A DNA stretch of 64,000 nt from Kalmanozyma brasiliensis GHG001 (GCF_000497045.1 NW_015961988.1:620001-684000), one strand, 5' to 3'. Positions 10,104 to 20,882 are shown, counted from the stretch's first letter. Notes: generated from the sequence alone by a model not told the origin. Numbers and translations: made by a program.

Positions 10104-11705
10104 CTAGAGAGAACAAGGGGCGGGGCAGGGATCGTACAGGAAAGGTCGGGAGTCTTCTTTGAAGTTCCAAGTGACCCGGTAGAGTCTCTTCTCCCCATCC
10201 TCGTCGGTTCTCCAGCCGCGCAGGTGCTCAGGCAAGACGTGGCTCTGACCGCCTACTTCCATTTCTGACCTCTCTGCCTTGGCGTGAGCGACTGACTCCT
10301 CGTCTGTCAGCGACGGCGTAGCCAGGGCAGTTGTGGCCACGGATCCCGTCTCGTCATCGTCCACGTCGAACAGCGAAATGACCGAAGTGGTCCTGCTCAT
10401 GCTCGCGCCGCTCTCGTCGCTACCATCCCTCTCCGGCCGCTCGCATCCCATGTCACCCACAGCCTGAGTCGGCATGCTAGGTGGCGCACGCTCCACCATC
10501 CACTCCACGTTATCCGCAATGACACTGATCCTCCCCGCCAGATCATCATGCTGACTCTTCGCCTTCTTATAGATCACATGTTGACAGATCGGATAGACCT
10601 CGTATCTGCGATCCTTACTGCTCGTCGCTCTGATCCACTTCAACGCAGCGTCGGTATCGGCGACCTTATCCTGGCCCCCCATCTGGATGTATACGGGATG
10701 TCGAATTTCCCCCGCCCGGCGTTGGAGTTGGACCATGGCGTTGTTGATGCAGTTGAGGTGGCCGATTCGGAACGCGCCCTGGTGTGATCGTGGATCTTGC
10801 ATGATGAGAGACTCGTAGACGGCTGGATCGCGATCCACTGCGCGCTTGTGTGGAACAATGACCTCGAGTCGCCCGAGTTGGAAGACGTGGAGGAGGAAGA
10901 GGAAGAGAAGTCGCATCCAGAAGCTCACCACGACGAAGCGCGTGTTGTAGGCCACCATAGGACCGACGCCGATCAGGCCGTCGATGGGGATCTCGGTTGG
11001 GTCCGTGAGGGAGAATCGGTAGGAAGAGGGGTATTGGAGCGCGTAGGAGAAGGCGACGAGCCCGCCGAAGGAAAGACCGAGCATGAATGTGGGACGCCGC
11101 TCCAGCTTTGTGGGTGGAGAGATGGGATGGTCGCGACGAGAGACATCGTGGAGGACAGAGTGAAGGCCAGCGCAGAAGCCGGACATGTCGCGCTGGTAGA
11201 CGTGCAGGCCAGAGGAGAAGCCGTGCGATGGCAGGTCCGGCACGATCAGGCGGAAGCCGGCGTCGAGGTACCGCCGACACTGGCTCGCAAGGGTGCCTGA
11301 GTGTACGCCTGTTCCATGACTGTCGAGTGGAGAGTTCCAATGGAGAAACATCGTCAGTATCGACCTTCAGGAACGCAAGGGCGCCTCAAGGGGGGTTGAG
11401 GGTGCATCTGATGGGGCTGGTACTCACACGAAGATCATATCGGCATTGCGACCGGTCTGTCTGATCGCAACGGGATCCTGCCAAATCTGGTACCACACCC
11501 AATCCTTGCCATTGTCGAGCATGACTTTGTGAAAGGAGACCTCGACATCGTCCTTCTCGTGAAGCCGCTTCTCCATCGGTGAAAAGGGCACATTGCATCT
11601 ACCGTAGCTTCGATCGTGTGGCTCGTGTATGCCGAGGGTCTCGACGAGCGGCTCGGCCCACACCTCCCAGAGCGTCTTTATGACTCTTGCACATCTCGAT
11701 GGCAT
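10104..11705 (-). CDS. Alpha/beta hydrolase (monoacylglycerol-lipase/S33-like), two exons
   Basis: Exons are 11705-11428 and 11319-10104, with a 108-bp intron (donor GTGAGT at 11427, branch-like CTGAC, acceptor CAG ending at 11320). Splicing removes an in-frame stop and yields a 497-aa protein in which the junction codon restores the oxyanion-hole motif FVHGTG at residues 92-97. The nucleophile elbow GLSFGG places the catalytic Ser at about residue 176. A cap/lid region follows, and a late His region (ICQHVIYKKAK) is a candidate for the catalytic His. The ~130-residue C-terminus is acidic, Ser-rich and of unknown role. The family includes monoacylglycerol lipases and other esterases or acyl transferases; the substrate is not readable. 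The start at 11705 was chosen because its context (CACACAATGCC) is good and upstream codons look non-coding. Confidence 0.88.
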
Positions 11706-13690
11706 TGTGTGCGGGTTTGGAGGCCCGTATGTGTTGTGTAGACTTTCTTCGATGTTGTGTAGAGGAATGCTGCGGTCGTGAGTACTGCGTGAGGCGGAGA
11801 TGCGACGTTGCTGAGGGTGAATGGCGAGGAGGAAGACTGAAAGGTGAAGGATGGCAAGATCGCGATCTTCGTGCTTCGCATCGGTCATGGAGCGTCCGGC
11901 TTTGGACCTCTCATCACGCTGAGAGGGTATCGAACAGGCCGTACAGCGGGCTCTCGGCCTTGTCAGAAAGTTGAAGGCTTGCAAGCGACCTGTGCCAAGA
12001 GAAGAGCTGCGCAGCGCGGCACAACCCAACCTTGATCGTTATAATCTATCCTAGCGCAGCGCAAGTCTTCGCTGTAAACCCCTGCGCAGCACAATTCAAG
12101 GTATGCAACGAGCAAACCGTCTGCACGCTTTGACATTCAATGAAGGCTCAAAAGCTTTATGCCGGCTTGTGTCAAGGATAAAGCGGCCCCGCAGCGCGGC
12201 ACAGTTCTATGCTGCACAACCCAACGCACGAAACGCTCCAAGTATGCGACTAGCAAAGCAGTCGCCTCCTCGCAGCGCAACACAGGAAGAATCGTCTCCC
12301 TGGCATATGTGTGCGCTCAACCTATTCTTTCTGCTGTGCCGTTCAAGTAAAGAAGCCGGCGGTTGACTGCTTGTTCGTCACCAGGGAACGTCTCTGAAAC
12401 ATTCCAGCCGCTCCGGTCATTGATGCACTGGCATCGGGGTGCAGACACCATGTTGACTGTGACAGTGACCGTGACGTCCCTGAAAGGGCGAATGGACAAC
12501 AGGTCCAGGAGGTCGGCAAAAGGCATACAGAGAAGCAGCAAGCCACGCAGCGTGCATGACACCATACAGCGCACGAGTATCAGGCAACGAGGACAAGCCG
12601 AGACGGGGTCTGGAATGTGAATTGCCAGAGTGCGCAATTTTGGACGCGAGCTCAGACGCGGTGCCCATTCCTCACCTTTCGACTGCCGCGCTGTCATATC
12701 ACAAAGCATGCTCTCTTTGGCACCAGCCAATCGATCCCATTGCATGCTCGACGAGGACCAAACACTCATGGCGAAGCCGTATGGCACACTCGACGGCGCC
12801 TGCCTCAAAAAGATGACCAATTCAGCGCGTTATCGAGAGGCGAAGAATCTGCGCTCGCGCTGTCTCGGTGTTTGGCGCGGTTGCGTTTCTTGACGGCTCG
12901 AATCTCGGTTACGCGTCCTGCCTGCTCAACGCCTCTTCGTCCTGAGCGCTACATTCCGCGATTCACAACGCAGATTACCCTGCAGGTGCTGCTTCTACCC
13001 ACCTCGCCTCAAGTATCTGCAGCTGTCCGTTTGGCATCCCGACAAGTGCTTCGGTACAAGCTGACCAAGCTTCTTAGCATTCTTGAGGGTGGACCGGTCG
13101 ATCTTGGCGACAAAGTCGATTCTCCTAGGTCAGGAGGAGGATGCGCGATCGACTGCCCACGCAGGGCCCTCGCACTTCTAGCCGAATTGTGACTGTGGTT
13201 GCAACGTCGCTTGGTCACAGTTCCGCACAGCAGCCTTAGTCTGCAGTCGACTGCCGAGAATTGGGGGATGGTCTTGTCAGAGTCGCTGGCTCAGTCAGGC
13301 TGTCTCAGCCCCCGCGTCTTTCCTTGGACGACAGTCACAGCAGAAGCGGATGCTTTCCTCTTGCTGTTCGGTCCCTGCTGCGCAGGAACCCAGCTCGGAG
13401 CCACTTGACTCGCTTCAATTATCCAACTCTCGGCCACCTACGTCGTCGCCACCATCTATCCACCTTGTCTCGCGTTCGGAAGCAGTATCTTCCTGTCCTT
13501 CCAGTTCGTATACCTACCCTGGACTCTGACACAGTTTATCGAGTCGGTCCAACGACCTTGGACAGACGCTGCACCTAGTCTCGCTTCAAGGAGAAAGACA
13601 TTTAGCCTACGTCACTCGCAGCCAGGTCTCACCACTTCAAGACAGAAAGCACCGACAAGCCTCTCTTACAAAAGCAACAGAGAAATCAAG
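11706..13690. other. 2-kb divergent intergenic region
   Basis: It separates the start codons of the hydrolase and the DHA2 transporter. There are no convincing genes; overlapping short frames on both strands lack family features. It contains a degenerate tandem repeat at 11975-12290 and CT-rich leader sequence at about 13380-13690 just before the transporter. Confidence 0.6.
11975..12290. repeat. Degenerate tandem repeat with GCGCAGCGCGGCACA core
   Basis: The core recurs in full or partial form at about 12009, 12054, 12085, 12190, 12210 and 12271. Longer similarities exist: the block ending at 12030 resembles that ending at 12204 (both run from GGCTTG to the core plus ACAACCC or ACAG), and the segment at 12097-12120 resembles that at 12238-12262 (CAAG-TATGC-A-GAGCAAA type). 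This suggests two diverged copies of a ~140-180-bp unit. Confidence 0.55.
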
Positions 13691-16174
13691 ATGGGCGATC
13701 ATGACTCGCCAAAGGATAGGGATCTTCGCATTACCAAAGCAGAGCTCGGCGACTTCGGCGGCAGCGCAGATGGCCACGTAGGCTATGGTGCAGATAGCAT
13801 CGCGGTGGGACAGCCCAGCTACGAACTCTTCTCAACGCCTCTCCCAGTCGAGCCGCTAGCTCCTTCTTCCCCTACCACTGCGTACCACTCCTTTGCACTC
13901 GGGACAGAAAGAGTATTACGAGCTCGTTCGTCCCGATCGCATCTCATCAGCTCCCAGCGAAGCTCCCTTTCATCCTCACACCACTTTCCTTCGCACCACA
14001 CCGGATATGGTCAAGACCAACGCAGAGACTACCGGGAACTGGACGAGCTCCAGCCTTCTACTTCGCCAGCCGCGACGCAGACCACAAACGAGCTCAAAAT
14101 GAACCCTTTCACCCAATTCACCCCGAGTCAAGCAGAGGAACAGCCGAGCAGCCCCACTCGAACGCGTCTGATCGAGTATGGTCTGCATGACAAGTCAGGC
14201 AAAAAGACGCTCAAATTTTGGACGCTCATCTTGGCCTTCGCCATCACCGTCATGCTCACGGCTCTGGACATGACTATGATCTCGACCGCCTTGCCTTCCA
14301 TCGTGGAGGATCTGCCGGCGTCGACCGTCGCGGGTGGGTGGGTGACGTCCTCCTATCTCCTCACCGTGACAGCCTTCCAGCCCCTGTTTGGCGGTCTCTC
14401 CTGCGTCATCGGACGGCGATGGTCAGCTGTGCTCGCCGTACTTCTCTTTGTGGGAGGCAGCATCCTGTGTGGCTCTGCAAATAGCCTTCTGTTTCTGGTC
14501 ATCGGACGTGGCGTTCAAGGCCTTGGAGGCGGCGGCATTCAAGCGATCGGCGAAATCACCGTCTCCGACATCACCACCCTACGCGAGCGAGGCTTCTTCG
14601 TAGGCATCTTTGGGCTCGTCTTTGCTGTCGCTTCCTTTGTGGCGCCCGTTCTTGGCGGTTACTTTAGCGACCACGACTGGCGCTGGATTTTCTGGATCAA
14701 CATTCCCATCGGTACCGTTGCTCTTGTCATGCTGGTGCCGACCACAAATCTGCCGGTTCCTTCCATGCCACTCAAGACCAAGTTGGCCAAGATGGACATC
14801 GTTGGCAACCTCGTGCTCCTCGGCAGCGTAGTGGGCATTCTGATCGCCGTGACAGAAGGTGGCGTGTCGTATCCCTGGTCAAGCGTTTACATCTGGGCGC
14901 CACTGACCGCGGGCCTGGCGGGCTTCCTCTTGTTCCTGGTGATCGAGTTTGTGCCCAACCCACTCAGCACGCAGCCAGTGCTACCCTTGAAGCTTTTCAG
15001 CAACCGAACAGCGTGTTCTGCTTTCCTCATGACTTTTCTCCACGGCGTGGCTACCTATGGGGCCATTTATGCACTTCCCATCTACTTTCAAGCGATCAAG
15101 GACGAGCAGCCGCTCCGATCCGCGGTATCGACCTTCCCATCCACGGCTCCGTCGGCCCCCTTCGCCATCGTTGCCGGCATCATCATGGCTGTCACTGGAA
15201 AGTACAGGGATCTCACGTATGTCGGGTGGGCGTTCGCCGCAGGCGGCTTCGGCTGGATGACGCGGTTTGAGGTCGGCACGCCAGAATGGGAGCTCATCAC
15301 AGCACAGATCGTTGGAGGCATCGGCATCGGCATTCTGTTCGCCATCACCTTGCCTCCGATTCAGGCGAGTCTGCCGATAGACGAGCTCGAGACGGCTACT
15401 GCGACGTACGCCTTTTGCCGATCCTTCGGAGCCATCTGGGGTATCGCCATCACGACGTCAGTGCTGACGGCGGAGGTGAGCAAGAAATTAGCGACTGTCC
15501 CGCAGGCAGCTCAATTCGGTCTGACCGGCCCAACGGCGCTGGGGTATGTCGAAAACATCAAGCATCTGCCAGAGCCGCTCCGGGACCAGGTCAGGCAGGT
15601 GTACGCCGACGGGCTGCAAAGGGGTATGTACGCCTTCTTACCGGTCGTCATTGTCGGGTTTGCATGCTGCTTCTGGATGAAAGAGCTGCCTCTGCCCGAC
15701 TACATTCGAGAGGAGGAAGAAAGCGAGAAGCGCAGGGATCGCCACGAGCAGCCGGCAATGTCCTTGCATCAGCCAGAGCACGCACGGCGAGCACAATCCG
15801 GTGTCTCTCGTCAGACCTCTTGTCAGCATAGCTGTGAGGAGCAGCCGACAACCCTCTTGCTTGATGACTCGCCAGACTCGACTCTCGTTGATTCGACTGG
15901 CGTCCACCAATGTCATCCCAACACGCTTGACGCAGCAATCGCCGCAGCAGCCTGCGACATCCTCCACTACCGGAAGGACGAGCGAGCTGCGACCCAACTC
16001 GAAGCTTACGCGTCGGACGCTTACCACTCGTCTCCTCCGTCGTCGCCGATCCTCCGCGCGGAGGCATTCGCGGCAGATATGGAGATGAACGATCGGGGTA
16101 GAGCAGATGAAGGGAGGTATGGCCGCATCGCAACTCCGTCCAAGGCTTATTGGCAGGGTGAGACGCATTTCTAG
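13691..16174 (+). CDS. MFS drug:H+ antiporter, DHA2 (14-TM) family
   Basis: An 827-aa single-exon frame with the start ATG at 13691 in an AAG-ATG context. A hydrophilic N-terminus of ~175 residues precedes the membrane domain. TM1 (LILAFAITVMLTALDMTMIS) carries the LDxTIVNxALP-like motif C of DHA2 exporters. The motif-A region RRWSAVLAV and a second motif (GRGVQGLGGGGIQA) follow, then DHDWRWIFWINIPIG, a hallmark of DHA2 proteins. The segment count is consistent with 14 helices ending near residue 660 (FLPVVIVGFACCFWM). A cytosolic tail of ~165 residues is Ser/His-rich and unusually long. Proton-driven export of toxicants or small metabolites at the plasma or vacuolar membrane is the family role; the substrate is unknown. 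Nothing next to it suggests a biosynthetic cluster. Confidence 0.93.
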   Translation: MGDHDSPKDRDLRITKAELGDFGGSADGHVGYGADSIAVGQPSYELFSTPLPVEPLAPSSPTTAYHSFALGTERVLRARSSRSHLISSQRSSLSSSHHFPSHHTGYGQDQRRDYRELDELQPSTSPAATQTTNELKMNPFTQFTPSQAEEQPSSPTRTRLIEYGLHDKSGKKTLKFWTLILAFAITVMLTALDMTMISTALPSIVEDLPASTVAGGWVTSSYLLTVTAFQPLFGGLSCVIGRRWSAVLAVLLFVGGSILCGSANSLLFLVIGRGVQGLGGGGIQAIGEITVSDITTLRERGFFVGIFGLVFAVASFVAPVLGGYFSDHDWRWIFWINIPIGTVALVMLVPTTNLPVPSMPLKTKLAKMDIVGNLVLLGSVVGILIAVTEGGVSYPWSSVYIWAPLTAGLAGFLLFLVIEFVPNPLSTQPVLPLKLFSNRTACSAFLMTFLHGVATYGAIYALPIYFQAIKDEQPLRSAVSTFPSTAPSAPFAIVAGIIMAVTGKYRDLTYVGWAFAAGGFGWMTRFEVGTPEWELITAQIVGGIGIGILFAITLPPIQASLPIDELETATATYAFCRSFGAIWGIAITTSVLTAEVSKKLATVPQAAQFGLTGPTALGYVENIKHLPEPLRDQVRQVYADGLQRGMYAFLPVVIVGFACCFWMKELPLPDYIREEEESEKRRDRHEQPAMSLHQPEHARRAQSGVSRQTSCQHSCEEQPTTLLLDDSPDSTLVDSTGVHQCHPNTLDAAIAAAACDILHYRKDERAATQLEAYASDAYHSSPPSSPILRAEAFAADMEMNDRGRADEGRYGRIATPSKAYWQGETHF

Positions 16175-16739
16175 CCTAGCAGCTGTTCTACTCGCCAAGG
16201 ACATCCCCCGCCACTCAAATCCCTTCGAGCATAGCCTTCACGTCGTGTGCAGCTACTCACGTTGATTCTTGTTCAGCACGGGTTCCTTTCATGTGGTGAT
16301 GTAGTTCACGTAGATATGCAATTCCAGAAGAGTAAGTTCATGCAATTCGATCACACCACACGTACGATTCAAGTCTGCTGCTGTGGGTTAGCTTGCTCAG
16401 TCTGCACCTCGTCCATGGTCACAGTGAGAGCGCTCGTCCGGCTCCTCGCTGTCGAGCCCAAGTCGAAGGAGAAGGCCCGAAAGGCTAGTTTGAACGTGGA
16501 TCTCGTCCCGATAGAGTCGCATCGGCCGATTTTCGTGCCCTTGTGGAGGCATCAAGCTCCAAAAACCGCCCGCGAACGTGCCTCTTTCCGAGCTTCCACG
16601 TTACCGCTCCTTCGCCCTCACTCCTTCTTGCCTTTCCCCCCACATTCCTGCATCTACGACACCATCGCACAGCAGCAATCTCCCCACCTTTCCACCTAGC
16701 ACACTTTAAGTCTCGTCGCACAGCAGCAAGGAAAGCAGG
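16175..16739. other. Intergenic region, no gene seen
   Basis: It holds the 3' flank of the DHA2 transporter and the leader of the small gene at 16740. The last ~150 bases are CT-rich, consistent with a fungal 5' leader. Confidence 0.6.
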
Positions 16740-17349
16740 ATGGTCGAGCACGTAGCGCTATACATCCTCTCCTCGGGCACCTCCTCTGGCGAGGCAGTGC
16801 TAGCCAACATCCGAGCGAGCGATTTCATCGACGAGATCAACAGCGGTGAGGGTCCACGCGAGGATTGTGGGCTATACAAGCTGGTACAGCTCGTCACACC
16901 TCCTCATTCGCTAAAGTCAGAGAGCGACGTGCTGAAGTTTCACACGAGGCTAGTCAAGGGCGAGGAGAAGGCGGAGGTTGAGGGTCAGGCGTGCACGTGG
17001 AACCCTCTGTGCGTGCTCATCGCGGATGGGAAAGATGAGGAGGTGGTAGAGGTGCTCCAGCTGAAAGAGGGGAGCGTGGAGGAGCGGTTGAAGAGCAAAG
17101 CGAGGAGCGCTGTCGAAGTTGTAAGTTTTCCCCCGCATTCGATCGCAGCTCAGGGGAAGAGAGACTAATGCTGTTATGTTTGGTACAGGCCTCAAACGTC
17201 TCCGTGGCAAATATGTCGATTCAAGAGGTAAGATTCCATCCCATTCACTGCTATTCCAGATCGGTTCGCTCACACGATGCTCTCATCTTCACCCCTCGCA
17301 GTATAAAGACATGTGCGGCAATGCCGAAGTGTACGATGCCGGGCAATAG
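16740..17349 (+). CDS. Small hypothetical protein, three exons
   Basis: The predicted exons are 16740-17120, 17189-17227 and 17302-17349, with introns of 68 and 74 bp (donors GTAAGT and GTAAGA, acceptors ACAG and GCAG). The first exon is an exact multiple of three, and all junctions keep frame, giving a 155-aa protein ending EVYDAGQ. I do not recognise a family. It is a soluble, mostly acidic protein (MVEHVALYILSSGTSSGEAV at the start) with no signal peptide or membrane segment, and alternating strand/helix-like hydrophobic pattern in residues 1-120. Its stop lies 89 bp from the stop of the convergent Sac/5-phosphatase gene. The clean splice signals and codon use support a real gene; the function is unknown. 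The last two short exons are the less certain part. Confidence 0.65.
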
Positions 17350-17438
17350 GCACGACCCTCGAATTCAAACCATTCCACAAAATATCCATTCCGAAGTGAC
17401 TTTTCTACCAATCCTTCCAAGTGATGATTCTATCGTAC

Positions 17439-20400
17439 TCAGTCGCTGTCATCGATCAGACTCTTCCTCGACCTAACGGACGAACCGGACGCGGTTCGTG
17501 AGCCCATTCCTGGCCGCTTAGGCAATTCGGGTCGCGCGATCGCGGAGGCTAGCGAGGCGGCAGCGGTGCTGTCACTGCTCGCCGCCGCAGCCGAGGGCTT
17601 GTTCGGGATCGGCGGCGGGGCAGAGCGGCCATTGGCCAGCACGGCTGGGCCTGACGCAATGCGTCGCTCAACCGCAGCCGATGCTGTGACCGACGATCTC
17701 GGACTCAGGCGCCCCGAGGCGCTGTCTACGTCTATTCTGTTGAGCAGCGCGGGTTTGGCGCTTCGTTCGATCGCCCCTTGCGTTCGGTCCTCTGCGTCGC
17801 TCGTCCGAAACGGATTCGAAGAGGGATCGTCGCTATCGCTGTCCGACTCGTCCTCGTAGGTCGCCGGCGAATTCCACCACTGCTGATGGTCATCCGACGG
17901 ATCGGGCAGGCTCTCGTCGTCCGAATCCGACGACGACTCGGCCAACCCGACAAGCCCGTTGGTGGCCTTCTTTTCCGCCAGCAACTGCTTGCGGATCTGA
18001 TCCCGCTTCAGGTGGTCTACGATGCGGACGGGAGCGATGAAGCTGGCGTACACGGGCCTGTGATCGCTCGTCCTCAGCTCGGCGCGATTGTAGCTCTGCT
18101 GCAACAGCCCCATTCCGCGATACAGTATCCGATCCGTCCATGCTGGAATACGTTGCTTCTCCGAAGAGTCGTACTGATCCGAATTGTTATCGTACTTGTA
18201 CGTGGGCGCGAAGGTGAGAGGTCCTTCTTCGTAGCCGGGAAAGACTTCGCCGGTGTCCTTGCTGCGACGAAGCTGGTCGCGCGCGTAGAGACCGGTGATG
18301 TCGCCGCGAGCAGCCATCGAGCGGACAGCATCGTTGGTGAGGTCGATGCGGTAGTTGAAATCGCCGAGCCAGATGACGTGATCGTGGTTACTGATCGTCT
18401 TTCCTCGTGCGAACGAGAGACCCCGAGTGATGGTCCAGTAGTCTGCATTGCGCTCTTCGCGCGCCGAGTGTCCTGCAGCAAGATGGGCTGTGACGAAGCA
18501 GATCGACGTGTCGTAGTAGTCCATTCGGATAGCGACGCCTCCTTTGTTGCCGCTGACGCCCTTGAGACCCGTCTTGCGCGTGGCCGCTTCGACGAGTCGT
18601 ACATCGTTGACCAGCTCCTCCTTGATGAGGACGACGAGCGCTGTGCCTACGAGTTGCTCGCTGCGAAGGAGGATGTACCGGGAGCGTGCGCCAGGTCTGC
18701 GCGCGATCGTCTCCATGATCTTGGCCTCCCAGATGCGGATCTTGTCCGGATCGGTCATGAGGATCTGCTGCGGTGTCAGCTCGACGATCTCTTGGAAGCC
18801 GATGGCAAAGATGTCTGGCTCCTGTTCTTGACCGTCTGGGAACAGCCAGGGGATGAGCGGCTCGCCAGGCGCTTTGCCGTTGAGATTGAAGGTGCCGACA
18901 AAGATGGAGATGTTGCGGCTGGACGAGTATTCGTCGACGCGGGCGTTGAGTTCGGCTGTGACGCTGTCCAGCACCGGATCGAAGACAGTGACGGGCTTCT
19001 GGTTGGCCATGTTGCCCAGCAGGGCGTCGATGACGTTTTGCTTGCTCTTGTCTTGGAAATTGTTGATGTACATGCGGCCGGCGCTCTTTGCCGCGTCGCT
19101 GAGAAGGCCGCCGAGCGTCTTCTTGCCGCTCCTGGTGAAACTCGAGTTGAGTGCACCTGTGCCAGCGTAGATCTTGGAGAGAGCATCGCCGATCTCAGCC
19201 CAGAGCACGCGATGTGACGTCCAGACCGCATGGTTGGGATCCGAAAACGCCTGGTAGGAAGGATCACGACTGGCAGCAGCAGCATCAAAGAAGGTGTCCA
19301 GCATGGAACGCGAGAGCATATCTTCGATGACGTTGGTACGGTCCAAGCAGTCGAGACAGTTGGTTCGGAAGATGCCCTTCTGACGCCGAAGGATTTCGCC
19401 CGTCGCACTGTCGATGATCGAGTAGCCGAAGGCCTTGCGTTTCAGCTGTACGGGTCCGAGGTAACGGAGCTCGCTGCGGACGCCGTCGATGCCGCCCGTG
19501 TTGCGCGAAACGGTGTGGAAGTCAAAGTTGGTCAAGCCGATCCGTTCGGAGCCATCGTCGCCAACGATGTCGCCGCGCAGAGAGGTGGACTCGTCTGGCG
19601 GAAGTACGGCGATCTTTTCCGCGGAGCTGTATCGCATGTGCTCTGCATATGCCGAGGTCAGGACCGTCTCTGCGTCGCGTGTACCGAGCAGATTGATAGC
19701 ATGGACGCGCGAGTAGTGGGAGATGAGGTCGGCGAAATGGCGGTCGAATGCGGGCTGCGATGCACCCCGAGAGCGAGTGATCTGGATCTTGGCATTGAAG
19801 GCTTGCAGGCCTTGTTGCTCCCAGAAGAGAGGCACCGAGCCGCGAACCTGAACGAAGGTGAAGGTGACGTTGCCATCGCTGAAAAGGGCCTCGGTCTCGA
19901 CAAAGTTGGCAACGTTGCCGTCATCGTCGACACCGCGTGTGTTGAAGCGCGTGCCAGCCCTCTTCCAGCTGAGACGACTGATCAAGGCCAGCGTCCCGGT
20001 CTTTTTTCCTGCCGGAGAGCTGACATTCGAGCCGACATTGGACGCGGCCGCCTGCACTGGGGACAGTGGCACCTGGAAGTCGCCAACGAAGCCCTGTATC
20101 ACGACGAGCAGAAAGCAGCCATCGTCGATCCTAGCGCGGTCGGACCGGTCGAGGCGTTCGCGAAAGCTGATGAGGGGCTCGATCATGTAGTTGTTCCAGA
20201 CGAAGCGACTGTCGTAGCGTGAGATGTCGTGCCCGGACTTCTGACCTATCGAGGCATTCGCAAGACGCTGATCGAGCCGTGTTGAAAGATCAAAGGCGCC
20301 GCCCTCGGCAAAGTAGAAGGTGCCGGTGCTGAGTAGCTTCTTGAGGCTGGTGCAAGGATGCTCGTAGACACTGGGTTGTGTGACGGCCCCTTCGTGGCCA

Positions 20401-20882
20401 GGACCGTATGAGTCGTGGGTCTCTGGCTGCGAGCCTGGAGCCTCGGAGATGAGCGTCTCGTCCCACGTGGAGCGGTTGACACAATAGAAAGAGACCGAGG
20501 TGATGCGCATGACCATCTCGCCCGGCCTGATCATACCGACACCTTGGGCTCCAGTGACGACGGCCACAAAGAGGTCCTGACCGACATTGATGAGGCCGAG
20601 ACATCCATAAATGGGTTTCGTTGTGAGCCTCTGCAGCGTTATGCCTTGGATCTCGTGATCCTTGACGACCTCGACTATTGCCCTCGCTGCCCCTGGAGCG
20701 TTTGCCGATGTTGACCCCGTGGATGCTGCCGCGGCATTGTCGATGGCTGCGCCAGCCTGGGTCGAGATGAGGATGGCGGTCGCCGAAGTAAGCTTCTCTG
20801 ATGGTTTAGCATGGTGGGGAGCGCCGATGTCGTCGGAGACGAGTGCGATCACGCGCGGAGCATCCTGGAGGTAGACGTGCAT
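17439..20882 (-). CDS. Synaptojanin-like phosphoinositide phosphatase (Sac + 5-phosphatase)
   Basis: An 1147-aa single-exon protein of the yeast Inp51/52/53 class, which dephosphorylates PI(4,5)P2 and other phosphoinositides in endocytosis and Golgi-endosome traffic. The start MHVYLQDAPRVIALVS matches the usual Sac-domain N-terminus. The Sac catalytic CX5R motif (NCLDCLDRTN) is at about residues 505-514. The inositol 5-phosphatase domain starts near 660 (SIFVGTFNLNGKAPGE) and contains WLGDFNYRIDL (~839) and PAWTDRILYRG (~911), both conserved catalytic blocks. The C-terminal ~180 residues are Ser/Asp/Pro-rich, including PPPIPNKP, which could bind SH3 proteins. Both catalytic domains look intact. 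It shares a 552-bp divergent promoter region with the F-box gene. Confidence 0.95.
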   Translation of the reverse strand: MHVYLQDAPRVIALVSDDIGAPHHAKPSEKLTSATAILISTQAGAAIDNAAAASTGSTSANAPGAARAIVEVVKDHEIQGITLQRLTTKPIYGCLGLINVGQDLFVAVVTGAQGVGMIRPGEMVMRITSVSFYCVNRSTWDETLISEAPGSQPETHDSYGPGHEGAVTQPSVYEHPCTSLKKLLSTGTFYFAEGGAFDLSTRLDQRLANASIGQKSGHDISRYDSRFVWNNYMIEPLISFRERLDRSDRARIDDGCFLLVVIQGFVGDFQVPLSPVQAAASNVGSNVSSPAGKKTGTLALISRLSWKRAGTRFNTRGVDDDGNVANFVETEALFSDGNVTFTFVQVRGSVPLFWEQQGLQAFNAKIQITRSRGASQPAFDRHFADLISHYSRVHAINLLGTRDAETVLTSAYAEHMRYSSAEKIAVLPPDESTSLRGDIVGDDGSERIGLTNFDFHTVSRNTGGIDGVRSELRYLGPVQLKRKAFGYSIIDSATGEILRRQKGIFRTNCLDCLDRTNVIEDMLSRSMLDTFFDAAAASRDPSYQAFSDPNHAVWTSHRVLWAEIGDALSKIYAGTGALNSSFTRSGKKTLGGLLSDAAKSAGRMYINNFQDKSKQNVIDALLGNMANQKPVTVFDPVLDSVTAELNARVDEYSSSRNISIFVGTFNLNGKAPGEPLIPWLFPDGQEQEPDIFAIGFQEIVELTPQQILMTDPDKIRIWEAKIMETIARRPGARSRYILLRSEQLVGTALVVLIKEELVNDVRLVEAATRKTGLKGVSGNKGGVAIRMDYYDTSICFVTAHLAAGHSAREERNADYWTITRGLSFARGKTISNHDHVIWLGDFNYRIDLTNDAVRSMAARGDITGLYARDQLRRSKDTGEVFPGYEEGPLTFAPTYKYDNNSDQYDSSEKQRIPAWTDRILYRGMGLLQQSYNRAELRTSDHRPVYASFIAPVRIVDHLKRDQIRKQLLAEKKATNGLVGLAESSSDSDDESLPDPSDDHQQWWNSPATYEDESDSDSDDPSSNPFRTSDAEDRTQGAIERSAKPALLNRIDVDSASGRLSPRSSVTASAAVERRIASGPAVLANGRSAPPPIPNKPSAAAASSDSTAAASLASAIARPELPKRPGMGSRTASGSSVRSRKSLIDDSD

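Noticed and set aside
13691..16174. Possible secondary-metabolite or resistance cluster around the DHA2 exporter
   Set aside because: Neighbours are a phosphoinositide phosphatase, a small unknown gene and a lipase-like hydrolase; no synthase, P450 or tailoring enzymes are present.
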